NCBI RefSeq assembly: GCF_947503465.1
Contig: NZ_CANNDN010000001.1
Location: forward strand, 1,674,001 to 1,738,000
Source: an uncultured Tateyamaria sp.
Lineage (GTDB): Bacteria; Pseudomonadota; Alphaproteobacteria; Rhodobacterales; Rhodobacteraceae
Length of the DNA: 64,000 nt
Direction: 5' to 3'
Within the stretch, counting starts at the first letter, position 1; every line of letters starts with the position of its first letter. Made by a program: the position numbers and the translations under genes. Shown one piece after another: positions 17,786 to 28,000 of this stretch. Under the pieces are notes generated by a model, which did not search any database, was not told the origin of the DNA, and worked only from the letters and a program-made list of their open reading frames with translations.

Positions 17786-18171
17786 CGCAGCGCCGCCACC
17801 ACCCGGATCTCGACAACCGCGCCGTGCCGGCGCAAACCGGCCACTTCGACCGCTGTCCATGCCGGATAGGGATCGGCCAGATGCAAGCGGCGGACGCGAT
17901 CAAACAGATCGAAATGCCCGCGCAAGCCAACGTGGTAGCTGGTCATTTCGACCACCGCATCAAGACCCAGATCCGCCTCGGCCAGCACGGCCGCGATCTT
18001 TTCAAAACAGGCGTTGAACTGCGCTTCGTCAGTGTCGGGCATGGCTCCGTCCGGTCCTGCACCCGTGACGCCCGTCAGAAAAACGTGGTTGTGCGACACA
18101 ACGCCTGGCGACATCCCCGCCTGCGCGCAGGCCGCGCGCAACGCCGGTGGGACAAGAACCTGTCGGGTCAT
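17782..18171 (-). CDS. RidA family (YjgF/YER057c/UK114) protein
   Basis: A 129-residue protein of the RidA family, whose members hydrolyse reactive enamine/imine intermediates made by PLP enzymes. Visible family features are VFLTGVTGAGPDG, the middle segment AVLAEADLGLDAVVEMTSYHV, and PAWTAVEVAGLRRHGAVVEIRVVA near the end. The conserved Arg that binds the carboxylate in active RidA enzymes is usually in a C-terminal R-x-x-(V/L)E segment; the exact equivalent here is uncertain, so it may be one of the non-deaminase subgroups. The start ATG 18171 follows AGGAGAG. Confidence 0.85.
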   Translation of the reverse strand: MTRQVLVPPALRAACAQAGMSPGVVSHNHVFLTGVTGAGPDGAMPDTDEAQFNACFEKIAAVLAEADLGLDAVVEMTSYHVGLRGHFDLFDRVRRLHLADPYPAWTAVEVAGLRRHGAVVEIRVVAALR

Positions 18172-18252
18172 CGGAACTCTCCTTGCTCTTGCAGGGAACT
18201 TGGGTAGCATCCACGCCACCGCCTGCGGGCCGACTTGAAGAAGACCATCCTG

Positions 18253-19245
18253 ATGAAATGTATTCAATACGCCCAATTCGGTCCTGCCGCAGATGTCCTT
18301 GCGCTGACAGACCGTCCAACCCCCAATCCCGCAGCGGGCGAAGTGCTGGTGGAACTCAGCCATTCGGGCGTTAACCCGTCGGACGTCAAGGCCCGATCGG
18401 GATCACGGCCCGGTGTCACGAAACCACCCTTTGACCAGATCATTCCGCACAGCGACGGCGCGGGGCGCATCGTGGCCGTCGGTGACGGGGTGCCCAGAAC
18501 ACGTGTCGGAGAGCGGGTGTGGGTTTGGAACGGACAATGGCAAAGGGCCGCGGGCACGGCTGCCACGCACATCTGTCTTCCCGCCGCGCAAGCCGTGCCG
18601 TTGCCTGACGACATAAGCGCTGAAACCGGCGCGGTTCTGGGCATACCCGGCCTGACAGCGGCCCACGCGATCTTTGGCGGTGGGGATGTGGCGGGACAAA
18701 CCCTTCTTGTTCAGGGCGGGGCCGGTACCGTCGGCCTGCTGGCGGTACAGCTTGCCAAATGGGGTGGGGCCAAGGTCGTCGCGACGGCGCGCGGCGACGG
18801 GCTGGCGGCCGCGGAAAAGGCCGGCGCGGATGTCGTTCTGAACTATGCAGACCCCGACTTGGCAGAGCATATCCTTGCCGCGAATGACGGCGCTCCGATT
18901 GAGCGTATTGTCGAGGTGGAGTTCGGCCTGAACGTCGCCACGAATGCAGAGGTGATTGCACCCAACGGCACCATGGCCGTCTACGGGTCTGCCCGCGACA
19001 TGGCGCCCTCACTGCCCTTTGGCCCGCTTCTGTTCAAGGCAGTGACCATCGACATCTTGTTGATCTACCTGTTGCCCCAGGCACAACGCGATGCCGCCAT
19101 CACGCGGCTGCATGCGGCGCTGTCGACGGGCGGGCTGCACTGCCCCGTTGCCCAGGTGTTTTCGCTGTCAGAAACCGCGCTCGCGCACGAGGCAGTCGAG
19201 GCGGGCGGGCGAAACGGCGCAATTCTTGTGGATGTGCAGGCATGA
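18253..19245 (+). CDS. NADPH:quinone reductase-like zinc-independent MDR oxidoreductase
   Basis: A 330-residue medium-chain dehydrogenase/reductase of the quinone oxidoreductase type. The N-terminal part has GEVLVELSHSGVNPSDVKAR, and the cofactor-binding motif is LLVQGGAGTVGLLAVQLAKWGGAKVVATA (Rossmann fold with AGTVG). Structural-zinc cysteines are absent, as expected for this branch. It would reduce quinones or enones with NADPH. I use ATG 18253; a TTG 18 bases upstream is less likely. The stop overlaps the MscS gene start by four bases. Confidence 0.88.
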   Translation: MKCIQYAQFGPAADVLALTDRPTPNPAAGEVLVELSHSGVNPSDVKARSGSRPGVTKPPFDQIIPHSDGAGRIVAVGDGVPRTRVGERVWVWNGQWQRAAGTAATHICLPAAQAVPLPDDISAETGAVLGIPGLTAAHAIFGGGDVAGQTLLVQGGAGTVGLLAVQLAKWGGAKVVATARGDGLAAAEKAGADVVLNYADPDLAEHILAANDGAPIERIVEVEFGLNVATNAEVIAPNGTMAVYGSARDMAPSLPFGPLLFKAVTIDILLIYLLPQAQRDAAITRLHAALSTGGLHCPVAQVFSLSETALAHEAVEAGGRNGAILVDVQA

Positions 19246-20573
19246 TCCGCGCGCTTGCCCTTTTCCTGTGCCTGTGGGCGCTGCCGGTCGCTGCGCAGGA
19301 TACAAGCCAGCCCCAGGGCACGATCACGGTCCAGGACAGCGCCGATCAGGACGCCGCCATCGCCGTGCGTATTCGCGGCATTCTGGGCGAACTCGAAGGT
19401 TTTGACGGTGTGACCGTCTCTGTCTCTTCGGGCATCGTGACACTGCGCGGCACGACGGTCGATACCGCCACGGCCGACCGTCTGAACGAATTGGTCGGTC
19501 GGGTCGAAGGTGTCGTCGCAATCGAAAACGAGGTGTCTGAAACGACAGATGTGGTCGCGCGGCTGAACCCGGCGGTCGAGCGGTTCCAGGACCGGCTAAG
19601 CCAGGGCGTCGCGCTGTTGCCGCTGTTGGCTGTGGCCCTGCTTGTCTTTGTGCTGGTGCTGTCACTGGGCCTGCTTTTGGCCCGGGCGCGCTATCCCTGG
19701 GACCGGATTGCCCCCAACGCCTTCATTGCCAACATCTACCGCCAGGTCGTCCGTATCCTGTTCTTTGTGGCTGGTGTCGTCATTGCCCTGGACATTCTGG
19801 GGGCGACCGCGTTGCTGGGCACGATCCTGGGCGCCGCGGGGATCGTGGGTTTGGCCATCGGCTTTGCGGTCCGCGACACGGTCGAGAACTTTATCGCTTC
19901 GATCATGCTGTCCATCCGGCAGCCCTTTCGCCCAAATGACGTGGTCGAGATCGAAGGCGACATCGGCAAGGTGATACGCCTGACGAGCCGCGCAACGATC
20001 CTCCTCAGCTTTGATGGCAATCATATCCGTATTCCCAATGCGACCGTTTTCAAAAGCCGCATCGTCAATTATTCCACCAACACTGAACGCCGCTTTGACT
20101 TTGAAATAGGGGTGGCATCCGATGCGGACCTGGCGGATGTGCGCCAGATGACCGAAGACACCGTGGCGGGCCTGCCCTTTGTCCTGTCCGAGCCGGCGCC
20201 GATGTCATGGATCGAACGGATCGGCGACGGCGCGATTTTCCTGTCCGTGACCGGGTGGATTGATCAGGAGGCCACATCGCTTGTTCGCGCCAAGGGCGAA
20301 GCGCTGCGACTGGTCAAAGCGCGGATCGAAAGCGCGGGCATCGAAGTGCCGGACACAACCTACCGCGTGCAACTGTTGGGTGGGGCGCAGGCTGGCGCCG
20401 AAGCGGCGCGCCTGGCCCCCGCGCCGATGGCACCCGTCCCGCACACTGTCACCAACGTTGATGCAGCAGATGTGACAGACGCGTCCGAGGCAGGCCTCGA
20501 CAAGCTGGTCGATGCCGAACGCAACGACCCGGACGCCCCGGATTTGTTGACCGAAGCCGCTCCCAAGGAATAG
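19242..20573 (+). CDS. Mechanosensitive channel (MscS family) with BON domain
   Basis: A 443-residue inner-membrane channel. A signal peptide (to about VAAQD) precedes a periplasmic BON domain at about residues 35-100 (ILGELEGFDGVTVSVSSGIVTLRGTTVD). Transmembrane segments follow from residue 125, and the MscS pore helix region is LGTILGAAGIVGLAIGFAVRDTVENF. The beta domain shows QPFRPNDVVEIEGDIGKV and GNHIRIPNATVF. It would open on hypo-osmotic shock. The C-terminal tail is acidic and Ala-rich. The gene is coupled to the quinone reductase by an ATGA overlap. Confidence 0.93.
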   Translation: MIRALALFLCLWALPVAAQDTSQPQGTITVQDSADQDAAIAVRIRGILGELEGFDGVTVSVSSGIVTLRGTTVDTATADRLNELVGRVEGVVAIENEVSETTDVVARLNPAVERFQDRLSQGVALLPLLAVALLVFVLVLSLGLLLARARYPWDRIAPNAFIANIYRQVVRILFFVAGVVIALDILGATALLGTILGAAGIVGLAIGFAVRDTVENFIASIMLSIRQPFRPNDVVEIEGDIGKVIRLTSRATILLSFDGNHIRIPNATVFKSRIVNYSTNTERRFDFEIGVASDADLADVRQMTEDTVAGLPFVLSEPAPMSWIERIGDGAIFLSVTGWIDQEATSLVRAKGEALRLVKARIESAGIEVPDTTYRVQLLGGAQAGAEAARLAPAPMAPVPHTVTNVDAADVTDASEAGLDKLVDAERNDPDAPDLLTEAAPKE

Positions 20574-20596
20574 TCCGATTTTTGGCGCAAAGGGGC

Positions 20597-20623
20597 TTGC
20601 GCGCGCGCCAACGCCGCTCTAAT
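20597..20623 (+). promoter_or_regulatory. Possible tRNA-Gln promoter
   Basis: TTGCGC (20597-20602) and TCTAAT (20618-20623) are placed like -35 and -10 boxes, with a short 15-base spacer, ending 13 bases before the tRNA. Weak match; position is the main argument. Confidence 0.35.
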
Positions 20624-20636
20624 TAGCGCGGCACGT

Positions 20637-20712
20637 TGGGATGTAGCTCAATTGGTAGAGCACCGGTTTTTGGTACCGTAGGTTGTAGGTTCGAGTCCTA
20701 CCATCCCAGCCA
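20637..20712 (+). tRNA. tRNA-Gln (anticodon TTG)
   Basis: A 76-base cloverleaf can be folded by eye: acceptor TGGGATG/CATCCCA with U1-A72 as in tRNA-Gln, D stem GCTC/GAGC, T stem GTAGG/CCTAC with TTCGAGT loop, and an encoded CCA end. The anticodon loop TTTTGGT places TTG at 20670-20672. The anticodon stem has four good pairs and a C-U mismatch at its outer end. Confidence 0.95.
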
Positions 20713-20802
20713 TCTTTTCAGGTTCGGCACACAGATCGCCAAGCACGCGCATGTCGCGCGATTCCGTTGGGCTGTTGCGGCTGCACCTGCTACGCCTCGG
20801 GT

Positions 20803-21846
20803 ATGAAACACCTTGCCCACACTGACGCTCGGGTTGCAGCCGTCCTTGCCGGTCTTCCAGACATCCCGTGGCCCAGTGCCGACGCCTCACATCCCGCTGA
20901 CCTGCTGATGCGGTGCCCCGCCGCAGCGCCGACACCGCTGGTACAGTCCCGGGCCTTGGCCCGGATCGCAGGCGTGTCCGAGGTTCACGTAAAGGACGAG
21001 CGTGGGCGGATGGGCCTGGGCAGCTTCAAGGCACTTGGCGCGGCCTACGTCATTGCGTGTGACGCCGCAAATGGTCTGGCAGCCGGACGTACCTATGTCA
21101 CGGCAAGTGCGGGCAATCATGGTCTGTCCGTGGCCGCGGGCGCACAGGCCTTTGGGGCGAAATCCGTTGTCTACCTTGCCGATACGGTCCCCGAGGCGTT
21201 TGCAGACCGCCTGCGCAGTCACGGCGCAGAGGTGTGCCGCCAGGGTGCAGTCTACGAGGACAGCATGGCCGAGGCAGCGCGGGTCGCGCAAACGAACGGG
21301 TGGGCCTTGTTGTCCGACAGTTCGTGGCCGGGCTATGTCGATGTGCCACATCGGCTGATGGAAGGGTACACCGTCCTGATGCAGGAGGCTGTCGCGGCCA
21401 TGCCTGCCCCCACCCATATCTTTCTGCAGGCCGGTGTCGGCGGCTTGGCCGCGGCATGTGCCGCCTATGCGCGCAAGGCGTGGGGCGGCGCGCCCCGGAT
21501 CGTTGTCGTCGAGCCCGACGCGGCACCCGCGCTGTTTGCGTCGGTCGCGGCCGGAGCGGCGCAAGTGACCGAAGGGCCGAGGTCCGACATGGGGCGCCTT
21601 GATTGCAAGGAACCATCGTTGATCGCACTCAAGGGGTTGGCGCGTGACGCCAGTGACTATGTCCTGATATCGGAAGAGGACGGCGCATATGGTGCGTCCG
21701 CTGCGGCGCAGGCAGGTTTTCCAACGACACCCTCCGGGGCCGCCGGACTGTCCGGTCTGCTGGCTTGCGCTGCAAACGGTGCGGATGTGGGTTTGAACGC
21801 CGCCGCGCGCGTGCTGGTCATCCTGAGCGAAGAGGCATCTGAATGA
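20803..21846 (+). CDS. PLP-dependent ammonia-lyase (diaminopropionate ammonia-lyase-like)
   Basis: A 347-residue fold-type II PLP enzyme. The segment VHVKDERGRMGLGSFKALGAAYV holds the PLP-binding Lys and matches the diaminopropionate ammonia-lyase pattern; TASAGNHGLSVAAGA is the substrate/cofactor loop and QAGVGGLAAA the phosphate-binding glycine loop. It would eliminate ammonia from a small diamino or hydroxy amino acid. It heads a three-gene unit, with its stop overlapping the M24 gene start by four bases. A threonine dehydratase-like EutB role in ectoine-type catabolism is an alternative. I start at ATG 20803, since the 12 codons before it look like non-coding spacer after the tRNA. Confidence 0.85.
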   Translation: MKHLAHTDARVAAVLAGLPDIPWPSADASHPADLLMRCPAAAPTPLVQSRALARIAGVSEVHVKDERGRMGLGSFKALGAAYVIACDAANGLAAGRTYVTASAGNHGLSVAAGAQAFGAKSVVYLADTVPEAFADRLRSHGAEVCRQGAVYEDSMAEAARVAQTNGWALLSDSSWPGYVDVPHRLMEGYTVLMQEAVAAMPAPTHIFLQAGVGGLAAACAAYARKAWGGAPRIVVVEPDAAPALFASVAAGAAQVTEGPRSDMGRLDCKEPSLIALKGLARDASDYVLISEEDGAYGASAAAQAGFPTTPSGAAGLSGLLACAANGADVGLNAAARVLVILSEEASE

Positions 21847-23006
21847 GCAACACCTTGCGCGGGTTCGCGCCCCAGGAATTCATGGACCGTACGGCGCGCG
21901 CCCAGTCCATGATGGCCACGGTCGATCTGGACGCGCTGCTTCTGACGACCGAGCCGGAAGTCCGGTACTACACCGGTTTCCTCACCCGCTTTTGGGAAAG
22001 CCCGACACGGCCCTGGTTTGTGGTTCTTCCGGCACAGGGCATGCCGATTGCGGTGATCCCGTCCATCGGGGCGCATCTGATGCGGCAGACCTGGATCACG
22101 GACATCCGGACCTGGCAGGCCCCGAACTACAGTGATGACGGCGTTGGACTGCTTGCCGATACCCTTCGCGAGATCGTGCCACGGGGCGGTCGCATCGGAT
22201 TGGCCGACACGATGGAAAGCCATGTGCGAATGCCGCTGGCGGACCTGCACGCACTTCAGGCCGCACTGGCGCCCTGCCAGATCGTAAGCGACACCCAGAT
22301 CACCCGAAAGTTGCGGACGATCAAATCGGACAGCGAAATCGCCAAGATCCGCGCGGCAGCTCAGGTTGCCGACCGCGCGTTCGACCGCGTGGGTGACATT
22401 GCCCGACCGGGCGTCCCGCTTAGCGCAGTGTTCCGTGACTTTCAAGCGCTGTGCCTGTCCGAGGGCGCCGATTGGGTGCCCTACCTTGCTGGTGCGGCGG
22501 GTGCCGGCGGCTATGGTGATGTCATTTCGCCCGCCACCGATGCGCCTGTGCAGCCCGGTGATGTTCTGATGCTTGATACCGGTTTGGTGCGCGACGGCTA
22601 TTTCTGTGATTTTGACCGCAATTACAGCGTGGGCACGCCCAGCGTATCGGTTTCCGGCGCACACGCCCGGCTTGTCGACGCCACCCGCGCGGCGTTCGAC
22701 ATTGCCAGACCGGGCAGCATCATATCGGACCTGTTTCACGCGATGGACCGGGTGGCAAATCCCGGCGGCTCCACTCTGGAAGCCGGACGACTGGGGCACG
22801 GGCTGGGCATGCAGTTGACGGAATGGCCGTCAATTGTCGCAACCGATCACACTCCGCTGGTGCCCGGCATGGTCCTGACACTTGAGCCGTCCGTGCTCCT
22901 GGGTGAGGATCGGATCATGGTGCACGAGGAAAACATCGTCATCACCAAAGACGGCGCCGCGTGGTTGTCGACACCGCAGGCGCGCGACATTCGGGTGCTG
23001 ACATGA
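21843..23006 (+). CDS. M24 family metallopeptidase/hydrolase (Xaa-Pro peptidase or ectoine hydrolase-like)
   Basis: A 387-residue pita-bread fold metallohydrolase. The five metal ligands are all visible: Asp in MLDTGLV, Asp in CDFDRN, His in GRLGHGLGMQ, Glu in LTLEPSV and Glu in MVHEENIV. The N-terminal creatinase-like domain is present (RYYTGFLTRFWESPTRPWF). Relatives include proline dipeptidase, creatinase and the ectoine hydrolase DoeA/EutD. It is translationally coupled on both sides, which points to hydrolysis of a cyclic or amide-linked compound whose product is handled by the neighbouring PLP lyase and racemase-family enzyme. Confidence 0.88.
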   Translation: MSNTLRGFAPQEFMDRTARAQSMMATVDLDALLLTTEPEVRYYTGFLTRFWESPTRPWFVVLPAQGMPIAVIPSIGAHLMRQTWITDIRTWQAPNYSDDGVGLLADTLREIVPRGGRIGLADTMESHVRMPLADLHALQAALAPCQIVSDTQITRKLRTIKSDSEIAKIRAAAQVADRAFDRVGDIARPGVPLSAVFRDFQALCLSEGADWVPYLAGAAGAGGYGDVISPATDAPVQPGDVLMLDTGLVRDGYFCDFDRNYSVGTPSVSVSGAHARLVDATRAAFDIARPGSIISDLFHAMDRVANPGGSTLEAGRLGHGLGMQLTEWPSIVATDHTPLVPGMVLTLEPSVLLGEDRIMVHEENIVITKDGAAWLSTPQARDIRVLT

Positions 23007-23764
23007 CGCTTCCTTTCGATCTGGAAGACGACCGCCCATTGCAGATGGGCCTCGTGGCGCTTCAATCCGACGAAACCGTCGAACGCGACCTGCGGCGACT
23101 GCTGCCGGACACGGTCGAATACATGATCAGCCGCGTACCATCGGCGGCAACGGTATCGCCCGATACGCTGCGCCAAATGGCAGACGACCTCACCACTGCG
23201 GCGGCCTTGTTTCCGCGCGGCGCCAACATGGCCTGTGTCGGATATGGGTGCACCTCCGGCACGGCTGAAATCGGGGCGGACAAGATCGCCCACCTGATCA
23301 CAATGGGCGTCCCGACCCCGCATGTGACAAATCCGGTGACCGCCTTGATCGCTGCCTGCCGCCACCTGCACATCACGCGCCTGGGTCTGATCAGCCCCTA
23401 TATCGCAAGCGTGTCGGACAGGTTGCGCCATGTCCTGGCATTGGCCGGAATCGAAGTCACCGCCTTCGCCAGCTTTGATGAACCGCTTGAAGAACGTGTG
23501 GTGCGGATCTCGACCGGTTCCATCGTCCAAGCGGCGTGCGGCCTGGGCGACGCGGATCAGTTTGATGCAGTCTTTCTGTCGTGCACCAATCTGCGTACCC
23601 TGCCCGCCATTCCTGAGATCGAGGCGGCGCTGAGACTCCCGGTCTTGTCCAGCAACCTTGTGCTTGCCTGGCATATGGCTGCGCTGGCAGGACCCGGCCT
23701 GCGGCCCGGTCTGCCCTACCGACTTGGCAGGGCACCACAGGATGGTCCAATGCACAAATCCTAA
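23003..23764 (+). CDS. Asp/Glu racemase superfamily protein (maleate isomerase/EutA-like)
   Basis: A 253-residue member of the aspartate/glutamate racemase superfamily, closest by motif to maleate cis-trans isomerase, arylmalonate decarboxylase and the ectoine-utilisation protein EutA. The two catalytic cysteines are in VGYGCTSGTAEIG and LSCTNLRTLPAI. The C-terminal segment LPVLSSNLVLAWHMAALAG is also typical. The start is ATG 23003, overlapping the M24 stop (ATGA); an upstream GTG at 22961 would intrude on the M24 gene. It is the last gene of the operon. Confidence 0.85.
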   Translation: MTLPFDLEDDRPLQMGLVALQSDETVERDLRRLLPDTVEYMISRVPSAATVSPDTLRQMADDLTTAAALFPRGANMACVGYGCTSGTAEIGADKIAHLITMGVPTPHVTNPVTALIAACRHLHITRLGLISPYIASVSDRLRHVLALAGIEVTAFASFDEPLEERVVRISTGSIVQAACGLGDADQFDAVFLSCTNLRTLPAIPEIEAALRLPVLSSNLVLAWHMAALAGPGLRPGLPYRLGRAPQDGPMHKS

Positions 23765-23951
23765 AGTTTCCGCACAGATGCGCGTTCGCTGCCAAGTCGG
23801 GCGCATATCTGCCCTCCACCCCCTGTGGTCGTATGGACTTGGACAGGCAACCTCTGGTTTACTGCCCCCAAGACTCGGTCGGAACCATACTGTTGCGACC
23901 CGTGCGGCTGGATCGTGGTGTCCACGGATGGCCAAAATTGGGAATATGCAC

Positions 23952-25076
23952 ATGAAATTTTTGGCACTGGCGGGTTTTTTCGCTGCGATCACATTCGGCA
24001 GCGCTGTATTGGCGCAACAAGGCCCGCCTACGGTCACAGTGGCCAGCCCGGTGGTCAAAACAATCGTCGAAGATGATGAATTTGTCGGCAGGTTCGAGGC
24101 GCAGTCCGAAGTCGACGTTCGGTCGCGCGTGTCGGGATACCTTGAAGCTGTGCATTTTCAGGACGGCAGCCTGGTGGGAAAGGACCAGTTGCTGTTCACC
24201 ATCGACCAGCGGCAGTTCCGGACCGCGCTGCGGCAGGCGCAGGCCCAGATCGACGTCGCGACCGCCACCTTTGACTTTGCCGAAGAACAGCTGGAACGCG
24301 CACAGGCCCTGATCGGCAACGGCACCATTCCCCAAAGCGTGCTGGACGAACGCCGCGAGGCATATCTGTCGGCCCAGGGGGCGCTGGAACAGGCGCGCGC
24401 GGCCCTGGAACTGGCCGAACTTGATATCGAATTTTCGGAAATCCGCGCGCCGATGGCCGGACGCATCGACAGGTCGCAAATTGATCCCGGTAACCTCGTG
24501 TCTGCGGATCAGACCGAACTGACCACCATCGTTTCGAACGATCCGATCTATTTCCTTTTTGACATCGACGAACGGTACTTCCTTGCCTACGCCCGCGACG
24601 CGCGGGCCCGGGGCACGTCCCTGCAGGAAGGGGGCGGCGCACTCGAGGTGAAGGTGACGCTGTCCGACAGCCGCATTCCGGCGCAAAGCGGATATCTCGA
24701 TTTTTCCGAAAACAAGATCGACGCAGACACAGGTACCATGCGCGTGCGCGCTGTGCTGCCCAACCCCGACGAGCTTCTGACACCGGGTCTCTTTGGTCGG
24801 GTCAATGTGCCCGGCTCGCTTCCTTATGAAGGCATATTGGTGCCGGACCGTGCCATTGTCGCGGACCAGAACCGCAGGCTGGTGATGACAGTGGACGACA
24901 CCGGGCTTGTGACCCCGCTGCCGGTACGGCCGGGCCCGCGGATCGACGGGTACCGGGTGATCCGCGAGGGCATGGATGGCAGCGAAACCATCGTGATCGA
25001 CGGGCTGGTCGCCGCGCGGCCGGGCACTACGGTGAACCCCGACCGGATGGAACTGCCCCTGATCGCGGAAAACTGA
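23952..25076 (+). CDS. RND efflux periplasmic adaptor subunit (HlyD/AcrA family)
   Basis: A 374-residue membrane-fusion protein. A signal peptide (about residues 1-20, cleaved near VLAQQ) has no lipobox Cys. The lipoyl/barrel-sandwich parts are recognisable at VRSRVSGYLEAVHFQDGSLV and EIRAPMAGRIDRSQIDPG, with a coiled-coil hairpin between them (about residues 75-130). It bridges the RND pump encoded one base downstream to an outer-membrane channel. The start at ATG 23952 is preceded by GGGAA; two in-frame ATGs at 23928 and 23946 are less well placed. No outer-membrane factor or local regulator gene is present. Confidence 0.92.
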   Translation: MKFLALAGFFAAITFGSAVLAQQGPPTVTVASPVVKTIVEDDEFVGRFEAQSEVDVRSRVSGYLEAVHFQDGSLVGKDQLLFTIDQRQFRTALRQAQAQIDVATATFDFAEEQLERAQALIGNGTIPQSVLDERREAYLSAQGALEQARAALELAELDIEFSEIRAPMAGRIDRSQIDPGNLVSADQTELTTIVSNDPIYFLFDIDERYFLAYARDARARGTSLQEGGGALEVKVTLSDSRIPAQSGYLDFSENKIDADTGTMRVRAVLPNPDELLTPGLFGRVNVPGSLPYEGILVPDRAIVADQNRRLVMTVDDTGLVTPLPVRPGPRIDGYRVIREGMDGSETIVIDGLVAARPGTTVNPDRMELPLIAEN

Positions 25077-25077
25077 G

Positions 25078-28000
25078 ATGGGCCGTTTCTTTGTAAGCCG
25101 CCCGATCTTTGCCATCGTCGTGTCGGTCATCATGACGATTGTGGGCCTGATCTCGTATTACCAGCTGCCCATCGAGCAATACCCCGAAATCGCGCCACCC
25201 TCGATCGTTGTGCGTGCGGCCTATCCCGGGGCGGACGCCGAAACCATCGCCAACACCGTTGCGACCCCGCTTGAGCAGGAAATCAACGGGGTAGAGGACA
25301 TGCTCTACCTGTCGTCCTACTCGACCGCCGACGGGTCGATGAGCCTGACAATCACCTTCGAATTGGGTACCGACCTGGATACCGCACAGGTGCTGGTGCA
25401 AAACAGGGTCGCCATCGCCGAACCGCGCCTGCCACAAGAGGTGCGCGCCCTTGGCGTCACTACTACAAAATCCTCGCCCGACCTGATGATGGTCGTGCAC
25501 ATGCTGTCGCCTGACGAAACCTTCGATCAGCTGTATGTGTCCAATTACGCGCGGGCGCGGGTGCGGGACAGGCTGGTGCGCATTGACGGGGTCGGCGACC
25601 TCATCATCTTTGGAGAGCGTGAGTTTTCCGCTCGGGTCTGGATTGACCCGGACAAGTTGACGTCGCTTGGTCTGACGGCGGGCGATGTCGTTGCTGCCTT
25701 GCGCGAACAGAACGTCCAGGTGTCCGGCGGATCACTCGGGGCGCCCCCCAACACGGCTGCCAATGCATTCCAGGTCTCGATCACGACCCAGGGGCGGCTT
25801 GAAGATCCGCGCGAATTTGGCCGTGTGATCGTCAAGGCATCCGATGACGGGCGCGTCGTGCGGGTGCGTGATGTTGCGCGGGTGGAAATCGGGGCCCGGT
25901 CTTATGTGACGAATTCCTATCTCGACAATAAACCAGCGGTTGCCCTGGGCGTCTTCCAGCGGCCGGGATCCAACGCGCTGGCCACCGCGGCCGAAGTGCG
26001 CGCCACCATGGACGCACTGGCCGGGGATTTTCCCCAGGGCCTCGAATACCGCGTCGTCTATAACCCGACCGAGTTCATCAGTGCTTCAATCGACGCCGTC
26101 TATACCACCTTGTTCGAGGCGGTGCTGCTGGTGGTGATCGTCATTCTGGTGTTCCTGCAAAGCTGGCGCACCGCGATCATTCCCCTGCTTGCGGTGCCCG
26201 TGTCCCTGATCGGCACGTTCGCGATCATGCTGGCCTTGGGCTACACGCTCAACTTGCTGACGCTGTTCGGCTTGATCCTTGCCATCGGGATCGTGGTCGA
26301 TGACGCCATTGTGGTGGTCGAAAATGTGGAACGGAACATCGACAACGGCATGACCCCGCGCGAAGCGTCCGCGCGCACCATGGACGAGGTGCAAAGCGCC
26401 ATCATCGGTACGTCGCTGGTTCTGATTGCGGTCTTTGTGCCAGCGGCCCTGGTGCCGGGCATCACCGGTCAATTCTACAAACAGTTTGCCGTGACAATTG
26501 CCGTGGCAACCGTGATTTCCAGTATCAACTCGCTCAGCCTGTCGCCAGCATTGGCCGCCGTCCTTTTGAAGCAGCGCAGCGATACACCGTCACGCAATCC
26601 GCTGGTGCGGATCGGCGGTGTCTTTGCCAACGGGTTCAATCGCGGTTTTGACGCGATGACCCGCGGCTACGCCGCCATTGTCCGTATCCTTGTCGGGACA
26701 TGGGGTATGATCCTGGTCACCTTTGTGGTCTTTGCCGGTTTGATTGGCGCGGCGTGGTGGATCAACGAACAGGTGCCGACAGGCTTCATTCCGGACGCCG
26801 ACCAGGGCTACGCCATCGTGGTTGTGCAATTGCCGGAAGGGGCGGCGCTGGATCGCACCGACGCGGTGATGAAACAGGCAACCGAAATCGCACGCGCAAC
26901 CCCCGGGGTCGTGAACGCAGTTGCCTTTGCCGGTTTTTCGGGCGCGACCTTTACCAATGCCAGCAACCAGGGCGTCATCTTCACCACGTTCGAGCCGTTC
27001 GAGGATCGTATCGAAAGCGGGCTGAACGCCAATGCCATTGTCGGTCAGCTTTTTGGCCGGATGCAAGTGATCCGCGAGGCGTTCATCATCGCCATCGCGC
27101 CGCCCGCAGTGCGCGGTGTGGGCACCGGTGGCGGGTTCAAGATGCAATTGCAGGACACCGAAACGTCCGACATGGGGCGGGTCCTGAACACGGCCTACGC
27201 GATCATGGGCGCATCACAGCAATCCGACAAGGTTGCGGGCGTGTTCACCACCTTCTCGGCCAGTTCACCGCAGGTGTTCCTCGAAATCGACCGGGTGCGT
27301 GCGCAGATGCTGAATGTCCCGATCGGAGAGATTTTCGAGACATTGTCGATCAACCTCGGCTCGGCCTACGTGAACGACTTCAACGCCTTTGGGCGCCTGT
27401 TCCAGGTGCGCGCGCAGGCGGACCAGCAATTCCGGTTGGAAGAGGACGACATCCGGTCGTTGCGCGTGCGCACGGCCACCGGGGCGCTTGTTCCGTTGGG
27501 CACCCTCGTCTCGGTCGTCGACACCGCAGGCCCGGCCCTTGTCCAACGCTATAACCAGCTGGTGTCGGTGCCTATTCAGGGCAATGCCACACCGGGTGTG
27601 TCCACGGGCGAGGCATTGATCGCGATGGAGGAACTGGCGGCCCAACTTATGCCGCCCGGCGTGAATTTCGAGTGGACCGAACTGGCCCTGCAAGAGCGCA
27701 ACCAGGGGGATGCAGCCAGCTACATCTTTGCGTTCTCGGTTCTTTTCGCCTTCCTGTTCCTTGCGGCGCTTTACGAAAGCTGGGTCTTGCCACTGGCCAT
27801 TATCCTTGTGGTGCCCTTGGCAGTTCTGTCGGCCCTGTCCGGCGTGATGCTGCGTGGCATGGACAACAACATCCTGACCCAGGTCGGCCTGATCGTCCTC
27901 GTGGGACTATCCGCCAAGAACGCTATCCTGATCGTCGAGTTTGCGAAACAGGCGCAAGAGGAAAAAGGCTTGTCGCCCGCCGAGGCGGCGGTTGAGTCCT

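Noticed and set aside
23859-25133. 424-codon open frame antisense to the RND adaptor gene
   Set aside because: It overlaps the complete adaptor gene, which has signal peptide and lipoyl-domain motifs.
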